Source: Cellulomonas sp. HZM (GTDB lineage: Bacteria; Actinomycetota; Actinomycetes; Actinomycetales; Cellulomonadaceae). Taken from it: 64,000 nt of DNA. The translations under genes were made by a program, and so were the position numbers. Location: positions 1-64,000 of the forward strand of contig NZ_JEOE01000018.1 of the NCBI RefSeq assembly GCF_000708885.1. The letters run 5' to 3'. Numbering within the stretch: position 1 is the first letter of the stretch; each line of letters begins with the position of its first letter. Positions 33,716-41,715 of this stretch are shown piece after piece. Under the pieces are notes generated by a model. It ran no database searches. It worked only from the letters and a program-made list of their open reading frames with translations, and was not told the origin of the DNA.

Positions 33716-34899
33716 TGCCGCTGCGGCCCGCCGACCTGCTGCTGGTCGGCGCGACGTCGCTGGCGTGCACGGCGGTCGTCGTCGGCCTCGCGCTGCTGTG
33801 GCTGCGGCTGCGCCGGGGCGCGACGATGCGCGAGCGGCTCACGGTGGTCGCGTGCGTCGCCGTCGGGTCGGTCGCCGCATCGACGCTCGCCGTCGCGGGC
33901 GAGATGTACCTGTCGCGGCACGACCTCACCGTGCTGGTCTGGGTCGTCGGCAGCTCCGCACTGCTGAGCCTCGCGGCGGCCGCGTTCACGGCGCGCGCCG
34001 CCCGCTCGTCGTTCGCCCGGCTCGGCGAGCAGGCGCGACGGCTCGGAGACGGCGAGGTCGTGGTCGCCCGGCCCAGCGGCTGGCCCGAGCTCGACGACAT
34101 CGACGCCGAGCTGGCGCGCTCGTCGCGCCGCCTCGCCACCGCGCGCGACGAGGTCGAGCGCCTCGACGCGTCACGTCGCGAGCTCGTCGCGTGGGTGTCG
34201 CACGACCTGCGCACACCGCTGGCGGGCATCCGAGCGATGGCCGAGGCACTCGAGGACGGGACGGTCGACGACCCGGCCGCCTACCTGCGCCGCGTCCGCG
34301 AGCAGGTCGACGCCGTGAACCTCCTCGTCGACGCGCTGTTCGAGCTCTCCACGCTGCAGAGCGGGGCGCTGACCCTGCGCACCGAGCCCGTCGCGCTGCG
34401 CGACCTCGTCTCGGACACCGCCGCCGACCTGCGCCCGCTCGCGGACGCCCGCGAGATGCGCATCGTGCCCGCGTGCCTCGACGACCTCGTCGTCGTGGCG
34501 GACCCCCACCAGCTGGGTCGAGCCGTCTCCAACCTGCTCACCAACAGCCTGCGGTACGCCCCGGCCGGCTCACAGGTCCTGGTGTCCGGCGGGCTGGGTG
34601 ACGACGGATCGGTGGTGCTGGGTGTCACCGACAGCGGGTCGGGTGTGGGCGACGACGACCTCGGGCGGATGTTCGACGTCGGCTGGCGCGCGGACTCCGC
34701 ACGTACGGGCACCGGCTTGGGCACCCCCGCGGGCGCGGGGCTCGGGCTCGCGATCGTGCGCGGCATCGCGCACGCGCACGGCGGGTCGGCACGCGCCCTG
34801 CGGGCGGGCGACGGGTTCCGGATGGAGATCATCCTTCCGGGGGAGTCGCTGGTCCGGGGCTCTCGTGCGCGGGCGCGGATGCCGATCTCGCCTGCGTGA
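33715..34899 (+). CDS. sensor histidine kinase
   Basis: This 394-aa membrane kinase has two N-terminal helices (about residues 7-28 and 43-60) plus a third hydrophobic stretch near 70-95, then a HAMP-like linker, dimerisation domain with phospho-acceptor His163 in WVSHDLRTPL, and a HATPase domain: N-box NLLTNSLRYAP, G1 DSGSGVG and G2 GAGLGLAIVRGI. The ATG at 33715 overlaps the TGA of the response regulator. A short periplasmic part suggests it senses an intramembrane or membrane-proximal cue. Its stop codon overlaps the GTG of the NERD-domain gene by 4 nt. Confidence 0.94.
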   Translation: MPLRPADLLLVGATSLACTAVVVGLALLWLRLRRGATMRERLTVVACVAVGSVAASTLAVAGEMYLSRHDLTVLVWVVGSSALLSLAAAAFTARAARSSFARLGEQARRLGDGEVVVARPSGWPELDDIDAELARSSRRLATARDEVERLDASRRELVAWVSHDLRTPLAGIRAMAEALEDGTVDDPAAYLRRVREQVDAVNLLVDALFELSTLQSGALTLRTEPVALRDLVSDTAADLRPLADAREMRIVPACLDDLVVVADPHQLGRAVSNLLTNSLRYAPAGSQVLVSGGLGDDGSVVLGVTDSGSGVGDDDLGRMFDVGWRADSARTGTGLGTPAGAGLGLAIVRGIAHAHGGSARALRAGDGFRMEIILPGESLVRGSRARARMPISPA

Positions 34900-35774
34900 C
34901 GACGACACCGGCCGAGGCTCCCGGCGGCGAGAAGACCATGCGGCTGCGGTACGCGGGGCGGTGTCGTGTGTGCGGAACCGCGATCGCCCCGGGGGTGGTC
35001 GCGGTGTACGAACGGCCGACCAAGACTGTGCGCTGCGTCGAGTGCCCCGTCCCGATCGGGCCCCCGCCAGCCCTTGACGCACCGGCCGACGACACCCCGG
35101 CCCCTCAGCCTGTCCCTGTGGTCGCCGGCGTCGCGGGTGCATCCGCCCAGCGTGAGCACGACCGACGCGCCGCGCGGCGCGAAGAGCGAGTCCGCGCCGC
35201 GCATCCTCGCATCGGCGGATTCCTGCTAGCCGTGTCCGACGACCCGCAGAGCACCCGAGCGTGGAGCTCCGGGGCGGTCGGCGAGCAGGTGGTCGCTCGG
35301 AGCCTGGAGAAGTGGGCGAACGAGCAGGTGCGAGTGCTCCACGATCGGCGCATCCCCCGTTCGAAGGCGAACATCGACCACATCGCCGTCGCGCCGTCAG
35401 GCGTGTACGTGATCGATGCCAAGCGCTACAAGGGTCGGCCGAACCTGCGCGTCCAAGGTGGCATCCTCCGGCCCAGGACGACGACGTTCACGGTGGGCGG
35501 CCGCGACTGCACCAAGCTGCTCACGGGCGTGCACAAGCAGGTCGAGTTGGTGCGTGCCGTCGTCGAATCGGTCGCTCCCGGTACGCGAGTACGAGGGATG
35601 CTCTGCTTTGTCGACGCCGATTGGCCGCTGATCGGCGGAGCGTTCGCCGTCGACTCCGTCGACGTGCTGTGGCCGAAGAAGGCAGCACAGGTGCTCAACG
35701 GCGAAGGTCCGCTGGGGCCGGAGCAGGTCGACCACCTGCATCGTCGGCTCGCTGAGCACTTCCCGACGGCGTGA
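34896..35774 (+). CDS. NERD-domain protein with N-terminal zinc ribbon
   Basis: This 292-aa protein has a two-CxxC zinc-ribbon-like segment near its start (CRVCGTAI and CVECP), a basic helix (REHDRRAARREERVRA) and a NERD nuclease-related domain from about residue 120. Restriction-endonuclease-fold residues are visible: Glu in SGAVGEQVVARSLEKW, Asp in NIDHIAVAPSG and the D-x-K pair in YVIDAKRYKG. NERD proteins are thought to act on DNA or RNA. The GTG start overlaps the kinase stop by 4 nt, so it belongs to the two-component operon. An internal ATG at 34938 is possible but would remove only 14 residues. Confidence 0.85.
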   Translation: MTTTPAEAPGGEKTMRLRYAGRCRVCGTAIAPGVVAVYERPTKTVRCVECPVPIGPPPALDAPADDTPAPQPVPVVAGVAGASAQREHDRRAARREERVRAAHPRIGGFLLAVSDDPQSTRAWSSGAVGEQVVARSLEKWANEQVRVLHDRRIPRSKANIDHIAVAPSGVYVIDAKRYKGRPNLRVQGGILRPRTTTFTVGGRDCTKLLTGVHKQVELVRAVVESVAPGTRVRGMLCFVDADWPLIGGAFAVDSVDVLWPKKAAQVLNGEGPLGPEQVDHLHRRLAEHFPTA

Positions 35775-35838
35775 TCTGACATCGCCGTCGCCGGTGTCGA
35801 TCGACGCCTCGCGCGCGTGGTCGTGACAAGCTCGCGTC

Positions 35839-36819
35839 GTGGACGACGCACCGCGCCGTGCGTGGCTGCTCATGGCCGCGGGCGACAACCGTGGCCATGG
35901 CGGGAACGCCGGCTACGACGACCAGTACGACGCGTACTACTCGTGGGACAGCAATGTCCCGAACCACAAGAACCTCCAGGTCGGCGACCCGATCGCCCTG
36001 TGGGACAAGGAGCGACTTCTCGGCGTCTCCGTCATCGAGGCGATCGAGACCGAGCCCGGTCGAAAGATGTTGAGCAGGTGCCCTGAGTGCCGGACGACGC
36101 GGATCTCGGACCGCAAGCGCGCGGTGCCGCGGTTCCGCTGCATGCGCTGCAAGGCCGAGTTCGAGACCGCACTCACTGACGTTGTCGACGTCGACCTGTA
36201 CACCGCCAGGTACGACGCCGCGTGGACGGCGCTGGACGGCGTCCTCGACGAGCGCGAGCTTCGCGCCGTCCAGCGGAACGCGATCGACATCAACGCGATG
36301 CGGCCGCTCGACTGGTCCGCATTCCGCGACGCCCTGGTCAGCAAGAATGCCGACCGCGCGATCAATCGTGTGAGTGCTCGCGCCCCCGACCTTGCGTGGT
36401 CGTCCGGCGACGTGCAGGTCGAGCTCGCCGGAGGATTCCGCCAGTCACTGGTCCGGGTACGTCGGGGCCAGAGCAAGTTCCGCCAGCACCTCCTCGCGAA
36501 CCAGGGCAACGTGTGCGCCCTGACTGGCGGCGCACCCGAGCGCGTCCTCGAGGCCGGTCACCTGTACAGCTATGCGCGGCTGGGTGAGCATCACGCGCAC
36601 GGCGGCTTGATGCTGCGCCGCGACATCCACCGACTGTTCGACGACGGCGCCCTCGCGGTCGATCCTGCGCAGCTGCACATCGACGTCGCCCCGGAACTGT
36701 CGGCTTATCCGCAGTACGCCCGGCTCCACGACGAGCCGTTGAAGCTCCGGCTCCAGGAGTCGCAGGTCGAGTGGTTGGCGAAGCACTGGGCGGAGCACAG
36801 GCTTAGCATCACCGTCTGA
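35839..36819 (+). CDS. HNH endonuclease with EVE-like N-terminal reader domain
   Basis: This 326-aa protein starts with an EVE/PUA-like segment (about residues 1-75: YDDQYDAYYSWDSNVPNHKNL, VGDPIALWDKERLLGVSVI). A zinc ribbon follows, with ligands Cys81/Cys84 and Cys101/Cys104. The C-terminal HNH_2-type domain (about 225-290) has CALTGGAPERVLEAGHL, YARLGEHHAHGGLML and RRDIHRLFDDGAL. The architecture fits a modification-dependent restriction enzyme that reads an altered base and cuts with HNH; that is inferred from architecture. The start is GTG. It follows the NERD gene by 64 nt in the same direction. Composition is less GC-rich than the chromosome average. Confidence 0.82.
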   Translation: MDDAPRRAWLLMAAGDNRGHGGNAGYDDQYDAYYSWDSNVPNHKNLQVGDPIALWDKERLLGVSVIEAIETEPGRKMLSRCPECRTTRISDRKRAVPRFRCMRCKAEFETALTDVVDVDLYTARYDAAWTALDGVLDERELRAVQRNAIDINAMRPLDWSAFRDALVSKNADRAINRVSARAPDLAWSSGDVQVELAGGFRQSLVRVRRGQSKFRQHLLANQGNVCALTGGAPERVLEAGHLYSYARLGEHHAHGGLMLRRDIHRLFDDGALAVDPAQLHIDVAPELSAYPQYARLHDEPLKLRLQESQVEWLAKHWAEHRLSITV

Positions 36820-36829
36820 CCGACTTGGT

Positions 36830-38194
36830 TCAGGCGTGGTCCGTGGGCGCGATGTCGTCGTGCGCGTCGTCCCGCTTGCGCCTGAACCTGGCACCGAGCC
36901 CGTCGACCACTCCGGTGGCCAGTCCCTTGAGCGCCTGCCCGGCGTCCTCGGTCGCGGCCCGAGCACGGGACGTGCCCTCCGCGACCTCGTCGGCGCCCAC
37001 GGCACCGACCGACCGGATCGCTCCCGCCGCGCGGTCGTACGTCTCGGACCCGAGCCGCGCCGCGTCCGCAGCGCCCTGAGACGCCTTCGCCACGACCTTG
37101 TCGCGCGTCTCCGTCGCTGCCTGCCGCCAGCCCTTGGCGTCGACCGACTCGTGCCCCGACTCGATCCCGAGCCGCGCGCGGAACTCCAGGACCCCCGTGG
37201 CGACGTCGTTGCTCGACCGCACAGCGGCGGGAGCGTCGAACGGGTTGAGGAGCACCTTCGAGTTCGCCTTCTGCACGGTCGCATTCATCTGCGTGAGGAG
37301 CCGGGCTGTCGCGGTGCTGATGAGCTCGAGGCGGTTTCGTCGTGCGGTCTGCAGGCCGAGGCGGTGGCTGTCGAGCTCCTGAGGGGCCGCGTCCAGCACG
37401 CGGTCGAGCTCGAGGATCGAGACCCCGTCCTGGAGCTGGAAGGTCCGGGCGATGACGGCCAGCCACTCCCGGACCTGCGGCTCGGCTTCTCGCGTCGCCT
37501 TGCCGACGTCCCCGAGATCGGCCTTCGTCTCGAGCTTCTCCGCGATGCCGTCGAGCTGCCGGATCGCGTACGCCTGCGTGCGGGCGATCGTCATGCCGGC
37601 GCTCTGCACCTTCGACCAGGTCACCTCGGAGACACGGCCCACCTGGTCGCGGACCGTGAGCGCCTCCTCGACGATCAGGTCGACGCCGATCATGTCCGCG
37701 AGCACGGCGTCCTTCTGCCTGCGCAGGATCTCGTCGACCTTCTCGGAGATCTCCCGCAGGTACTCGACGATCTCGTCCATCTGCTCCTGCATGGCGCGCT
37801 GCTGCATCATCGTCGCCAGCGCCGTGAGCGCGAACGGCCCCCCCAACAGAGTCGGGACGTTCTCGATCTGCAGCCACTGCTTGATGTCCCCGCGCTGGCC
37901 CGCCATGGCGTGACTGATCCCTGGCTTCTTCGTCGGCATGAGCCCGTACTTCTTGACGGCCTCGGCGGACTCCGCGGTGAGCTTCACCCAGCGGCCGGAG
38001 TTCGCGGCGACCTCGCTACCGATCTGCGTCGCGGCCCCTGCGGACGTGGCGACAGACCACAGGCGATGCACGTCGAGCTCGCGCGCCGGTGCGCGATCGA
38101 GCCCGGCGGAGAGCAGGAAGCGGTCGACGGCCGCCCGGTCGCCGATGACGGCGAGCCCGTCCCCGTCGGAGACCAGCTCGATCTCGCTCCCCAT
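36830..38194 (-). CDS. coiled-coil-rich protein of unknown function
   Basis: This 454-aa protein is almost wholly helical after a short N-terminal beta/alpha module (IELVSDGDGLAVIGDRAAVDRFLLSAGL) seen in other actinobacterial hypothetical proteins. A hydrophobic stretch (PTLLGGPFALTALATMMQQ, near residue 115) precedes a long coiled coil (EQMDEIVEYLREISEKVDEILRRQ). The C-terminus is Ala-rich with repeated KASQGAADAARLGSETYDRAAGA-type helices and a basic tail. The overall plan (soluble helix bundle with one hydrophobic hairpin) is like that of membrane-acting effectors, but no family was assigned. ATG 38194 has GAGGAG upstream. It is convergent with the HNH gene and sits next to a toxin-antitoxin pair. 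Confidence 0.65.
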   Translation of the reverse strand: MGSEIELVSDGDGLAVIGDRAAVDRFLLSAGLDRAPARELDVHRLWSVATSAGAATQIGSEVAANSGRWVKLTAESAEAVKKYGLMPTKKPGISHAMAGQRGDIKQWLQIENVPTLLGGPFALTALATMMQQRAMQEQMDEIVEYLREISEKVDEILRRQKDAVLADMIGVDLIVEEALTVRDQVGRVSEVTWSKVQSAGMTIARTQAYAIRQLDGIAEKLETKADLGDVGKATREAEPQVREWLAVIARTFQLQDGVSILELDRVLDAAPQELDSHRLGLQTARRNRLELISTATARLLTQMNATVQKANSKVLLNPFDAPAAVRSSNDVATGVLEFRARLGIESGHESVDAKGWRQAATETRDKVVAKASQGAADAARLGSETYDRAAGAIRSVGAVGADEVAEGTSRARAATEDAGQALKGLATGVVDGLGARFRRKRDDAHDDIAPTDHA

Positions 38195-38274
38195 CGCCGC
38201 TCCTCGATCAGTCATCGTCTGGCTCGTCCGTGACCATGCCCAGGCACCGTATCGGCTCGGCGATCGCCTCCCCG

Positions 38275-38667
38275 TCAGCGTGCGCCAGCAAGCACGCGTA
38301 CCTGGGCTCTGTGCCCCCGTGCGCCGAGCTTCGCGTCGCATGTGAGAAGCGGGCACCCGAGCGCCTCGGCCAGAGCCAGGTACGTCGCGTCGTATGCCGT
38401 GAACTGACGCCGCAGCTCCCATACCCGCTCGGCGAGCGGTTCGAGATCGTGACGCACGATCGTCAACGCGAACAGGTCGCGCCGAGCCGCGTCGGCTGCT
38501 TCCGCGCTGATCTTGCCGCCCAGCAGAAGGCCGCGGAGCACGGACATGGCCTCGACGTCGAGCAGGTGCGGGGCGCTCACCTCGTCGGCCAGCGCATCGA
38601 GCAGCCCGGCATCCGGCGCGCGACCGACCAGCGCCTCGACCAGCGCCGAGGCGTCGACCACGATCAC
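38275..38667 (-). CDS. vapC: VapC-family PIN-domain toxin
   Basis: This 130-aa ribonuclease toxin has the four PIN acidic residues: Asp5 in MIVVDASAL, Glu in LLDVEAMSVLRG, Asp in YDATYLALAEAL and Asp in LLTCDAKL. VapC toxins cleave specific RNAs, often tRNA or rRNA. Its ATG overlaps the antitoxin stop by 4 nt, the normal arrangement in vapBC operons. Confidence 0.93.
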   Translation of the reverse strand: MIVVDASALVEALVGRAPDAGLLDALADEVSAPHLLDVEAMSVLRGLLLGGKISAEAADAARRDLFALTIVRHDLEPLAERVWELRRQFTAYDATYLALAEALGCPLLTCDAKLGARGHRAQVRVLAGAR

Positions 38668-38900
38668 CGCCGGCCGGCCTGGACCTCGGCGACGATCTCT
38701 TCGGTGGTCGGCCCACCCGACCGGTCGCGGGCGCGAAGGCGTTCGACGAGCTGCGCGTTCGTCGGCCGCGCCGCGATCTTCGTCAGCTCGAGGTTGACGT
38801 ACGCGGAGAGCGACGTGCCCGCCGCCGCGGCGCGCGCCTTGAGGGTCTCGGCGACGTCGTCGGACACGTCCCGGATGTATAGCGTCGTCATGGTGCTCAT
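38664..38900 (-). CDS. vapB: VapB/FitA-type antitoxin
   Basis: This 78-aa protein has an N-terminal ribbon-helix-helix (TTLYIRDVSDDVAETLKARAAAAGTSLSAYVNLEL) of the FitA type for operator binding, and a disordered acidic C-terminus (GPTTEEIVAEVQAGRR) for toxin neutralisation. Two starts fit: ATG 38900, or ATG 38891 three codons further in. Neither has a strong ribosome site, so the mRNA could be leaderless. It would autoregulate the operon together with VapC. Confidence 0.88.
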   Translation of the reverse strand: MSTMTTLYIRDVSDDVAETLKARAAAAGTSLSAYVNLELTKIAARPTNAQLVERLRARDRSGGPTTEEIVAEVQAGRR

Positions 38901-38937
38901 GCTAGCAATGTGCAAGCCACGAGCCTGCGATGGGACG

Positions 38938-39414
38938 TCACCGCACCGGGAAGTGCGCCGCCTCGTCGTCCCACGCCGCCGCCGCCCCACGCAGCGCCGC
39001 CGGCGTAAGCCTGAGCTCGACGAAGTACTCGTACAGCTCGACGTCGCCAGCAAGAAGCCGCGGCGCGCTCTCGAGCGAGAGGTGGGTCCTGACCACGACC
39101 TCGTCCGCGCTCACGGAGCCCACGCTCCACGCGAGGTTCGGCTCGGTGAACGCCAGAAGCCGCGACTCCGGAACAGGCACGGCCGTTGCGGGCACGCGCC
39201 CGTCAGCCACCGCCCTCAACCACCGGGACATCCGGGGAAGGTCGTCGGTCATGAGGCAGGGGTCGCGGAACGTCCACGCCCGGCCGTCGGCGGTCCGGAC
39301 GCGACCTTCGACGACGAGCCAGTTCGCATCCGAGTCACGCGCCGGGGCAGAGGGGAACTCGTATCCCACGATCCGCAGCTCGACGCTCGCACCGTCCGAC
39401 GACTCGAGGAGCAC
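38938..39414 (-). CDS. WapI-like immunity protein
   Basis: This 158-aa protein matches the pattern of WapI-family immunity proteins, which neutralise contact-dependent WapA-type toxins: LRIVGYEFP, DSDANWLVVEGRV, TFRDPCLMT, LPRMSRWLRAV, FTEPNLAWSVG and YEYFVELRLT. Start is GTG 39414; its first base on the coding strand lies 3 nt beyond the helicase stop, so it is probably co-transcribed with the helicase. No cognate WapA/RHS toxin gene is in the window, so it appears to be an orphan. Assignment is from motif order read by eye. Confidence 0.65.
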   Translation of the reverse strand: MLLESSDGASVELRIVGYEFPSAPARDSDANWLVVEGRVRTADGRAWTFRDPCLMTDDLPRMSRWLRAVADGRVPATAVPVPESRLLAFTEPNLAWSVGSVSADEVVVRTHLSLESAPRLLAGDVELYEYFVELRLTPAALRGAAAAWDDEAAHFPVR

Positions 39415-39416
39415 CG

Positions 39417-41549
39417 CTAGCCCGCCGCCCCCAGCGCGTCCACCAGCAGCCCCACCAGCGCCTCCAGCTGCACGTCCACCGACCCCGGCAGGTCTTCCTC
39501 GGCCGCGCCGTCCAGCGCCCGCGCCGCGATCCCGGACTTCGCGTCGATGAGCTCCGCGATCTTCGAGTCGATGGTCTGCGCCGCGATGATGCGCCACGCG
39601 GTGACGGGTTCGGACTGGCCGATGCGGTGGATGCGGTCGATGGCCTGGGTCTGCTCGGCGTCGGTCCAGGAGAGCTCGGCGAGCACCATGTTGGACGCGA
39701 CCTGCAGGTTCAGGCCCACGCCGGCCGCGGTGAGCGAGCACACGACGATCGACACCGACGGGTCGTCGGTGAACGACGACACCGCCGCAGAACGGGCGCG
39801 CGCGGTCTGGTCGCCGCGGATCGACACGTACGAGATGCCACGGTCCGCGAACAGTCGCTCCGCCTGGTCCATCACGTCGACGTGCTTCGCGAAGAACACC
39901 ACCTTGCCCACGTTGCGGGCCAGCTGCGCCGCGTAGTCGGCGGCCATGGGCGCCTTGGCCTGGCCGATGCGGCGGACCATCGTGAACACGTTCTCGCCGC
40001 CGGCGCGCTCGTCGGAGTCCTTGAGCTCGGAGGCCGCGATCCGCCGGGCGAGGTCGAGGTCGATGCCCTCGGGAGACGAGTCGCGCGCTTCGATCGCCGA
40101 GCGGTACCGGGCGACGAGCCGCGCGGCGAGCGCGGCCTCCGCGGCCCGGATCGAGCGCGCGACGGCACCGTCCAGCTCCACCGGCAGGTCCGCGACCCGG
40201 CGCGCCGGGATGTCCGCCGCGACGTCCACCTTGCGCCGCCGCACGATCCCTTGGTCGATCACCGCGGACCGCGCCGACGAGTAGAAGCCGGGGTCCGCGG
40301 GCGTCAGGCCCGCGTCCTCCAGGGCCGTCATGAGCCCGCCCAGCGGCACGGTGTCGTCGATCCAGCCCAGCAGCTGCCAGATCGCGCGGAAGTCTTCGAT
40401 GTCGTTGATCAGCGGCGTGCCGGTCAGCGCCATGACCAGCGGCTTCGAGGTCCGCTCGCGGATCCGGTCCGCGATCTTGAGCACGTGCTGCGAGCGCTGC
40501 GACGACTTGTTCTTGATGAAGTGCGCCTCGTCGACCACCATGCCGCGGAAGCCGTGCTCACCCAGCCAGCCGACGTGCCGGTCGAGGATCTCGTAGTTGA
40601 CGATCACCACGTCCGCGAACGCGTCGACCTGCTCGCCGTCGCCGTGGATCACCGTGGCGTTGCGCAGCGGCGTCCACATGCTCACCTCGTGCGCCCAGTT
40701 CGCCTTGACCACGTTGGGGACGACGACGAGCAGCGGGAACGCATCGGCTGCCTGCGCCGCGAGCAGCGCCTGCGCGGTCTTGCCGAGCCCCGGCTCGTCG
40801 GCCAGCAGGAACGTGCGGTGACCGCGCGCCGCGGCGGCGACCACCTGCGCCTGGTGCGGCATGAGCTGGCGGCCCAGCGGGGCTGACACGCCGCGACCGT
40901 CGGGCAGGTCCATGCACGCCGGCTTGCCCGTCGCGGCGTACTCGAACGAGCGGAACAGCGGCTCGAGCAGCTCCCAGCCGGCCAGGCGGCGCGGGCGGGC
41001 GGCGACGCGCTCGGCGGCGGCCTCGAAGTCCGGCGCGAGGAACGGGTTGGCGAGCTGGCGCGAGACCACCGAGCGGGGGACCACGCGGTGCTCGGCGACG
41101 GGCGCGACGACGACGGGCGCGACCGGCTCGGGCTCGTCGGGGGGCTCGATGCCGCCGGCGCGCAGCACGGACGCCTTGTAGTCGCGTGCCGCCTGGGACA
41201 CGCGCGCGTCGTCGGCCAGCAGCGCCAGCAGCGACGTGTCCCGCGCGGCGATCTTGGCCAGGAGGGTCGCGACGCCGTCGAGCCGCTTGAGCTCGTTCGC
41301 CTTCTTGGCCGACGAGAGGGACGCGTCGCCCATGACGCGCGCGCGCTCCTCGCGCACCAGCAGCGCCACGACCTGGAACTTGGTGCGCACGGCCGGGCGC
41401 GTCGGGGGTCGCTGCACGGCGCCGTCGACGTCACGCGCGATGCCCGCGAGCACCGGGATCAGCCCCTCCTCGTCGGGTCGACGAGGACGCTGCGAGCGCT
41501 GCGCTCCCGAGCGTGCGCGCCCGGACCGCCCCTGGGCAGGTCGTGCCAC
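39417..41549 (-). CDS. SNF2-family DEAD/DEAH-box helicase
   Basis: This 710-aa SF2 translocase has an N-terminal helical region (about 1-190) and the SNF2 motor: Walker A LLADEPGLGKTAQALL (Lys257), motif II VVDEAHFIKN (near 338), motif III MALTGTPLIND, and C-terminal motifs VVFFAKHVDVMDQAERL, SLTAAGVGLNLQ and QAIDRIHRIGQSEPV. SNF2-like bacterial proteins remodel protein-DNA or DNA-RNA complexes; some belong to defence systems. GTG 41549 is chosen because AAGGAGG lies just upstream; the longer frame would add 13 residues without support. No methylase or DISARM partner is adjacent. Followed at once by the WapI-like gene. Confidence 0.9.
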   Translation of the reverse strand: MARPAQGRSGRARSGAQRSQRPRRPDEEGLIPVLAGIARDVDGAVQRPPTRPAVRTKFQVVALLVREERARVMGDASLSSAKKANELKRLDGVATLLAKIAARDTSLLALLADDARVSQAARDYKASVLRAGGIEPPDEPEPVAPVVVAPVAEHRVVPRSVVSRQLANPFLAPDFEAAAERVAARPRRLAGWELLEPLFRSFEYAATGKPACMDLPDGRGVSAPLGRQLMPHQAQVVAAAARGHRTFLLADEPGLGKTAQALLAAQAADAFPLLVVVPNVVKANWAHEVSMWTPLRNATVIHGDGEQVDAFADVVIVNYEILDRHVGWLGEHGFRGMVVDEAHFIKNKSSQRSQHVLKIADRIRERTSKPLVMALTGTPLINDIEDFRAIWQLLGWIDDTVPLGGLMTALEDAGLTPADPGFYSSARSAVIDQGIVRRRKVDVAADIPARRVADLPVELDGAVARSIRAAEAALAARLVARYRSAIEARDSSPEGIDLDLARRIAASELKDSDERAGGENVFTMVRRIGQAKAPMAADYAAQLARNVGKVVFFAKHVDVMDQAERLFADRGISYVSIRGDQTARARSAAVSSFTDDPSVSIVVCSLTAAGVGLNLQVASNMVLAELSWTDAEQTQAIDRIHRIGQSEPVTAWRIIAAQTIDSKIAELIDAKSGIAARALDGAAEEDLPGSVDVQLEALVGLLVDALGAAG

Positions 41550-41588
41550 TTCTCCTCCTTCTCGTCGTCCGTCGGACGACGACTTCAC

Positions 41589-41609
41589 CGTCCCGGCCGG
41601 GCCGGGACG
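41589..41609. repeat. 9-bp hairpin in divergent helicase/FKBP promoter region
   Basis: CGTCCCGGC and GCCGGGACG form perfect arms with a 3-nt centre, within the 166-bp interval between the divergent helicase and FKBP genes. Could be an operator or a transcription insulator. Confidence 0.35.
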
Positions 41610-41715
41610 TCCGCAGGCCGACCCCGCTCAGCGCACGTCCAGGTTCATCGCGTACCGTTCCCGGGTCCGCCGCCTCGTCGTCCGGGGTGGAGCCCCCTGA
41701 ACGACGGAGAACCTC

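Noticed and set aside
38938-41549. DISARM or another named helicase-based defence system
   Set aside because: An SNF2 helicase alone is not enough; no methyltransferase, DUF1998 or phospholipase-D partner is adjacent.
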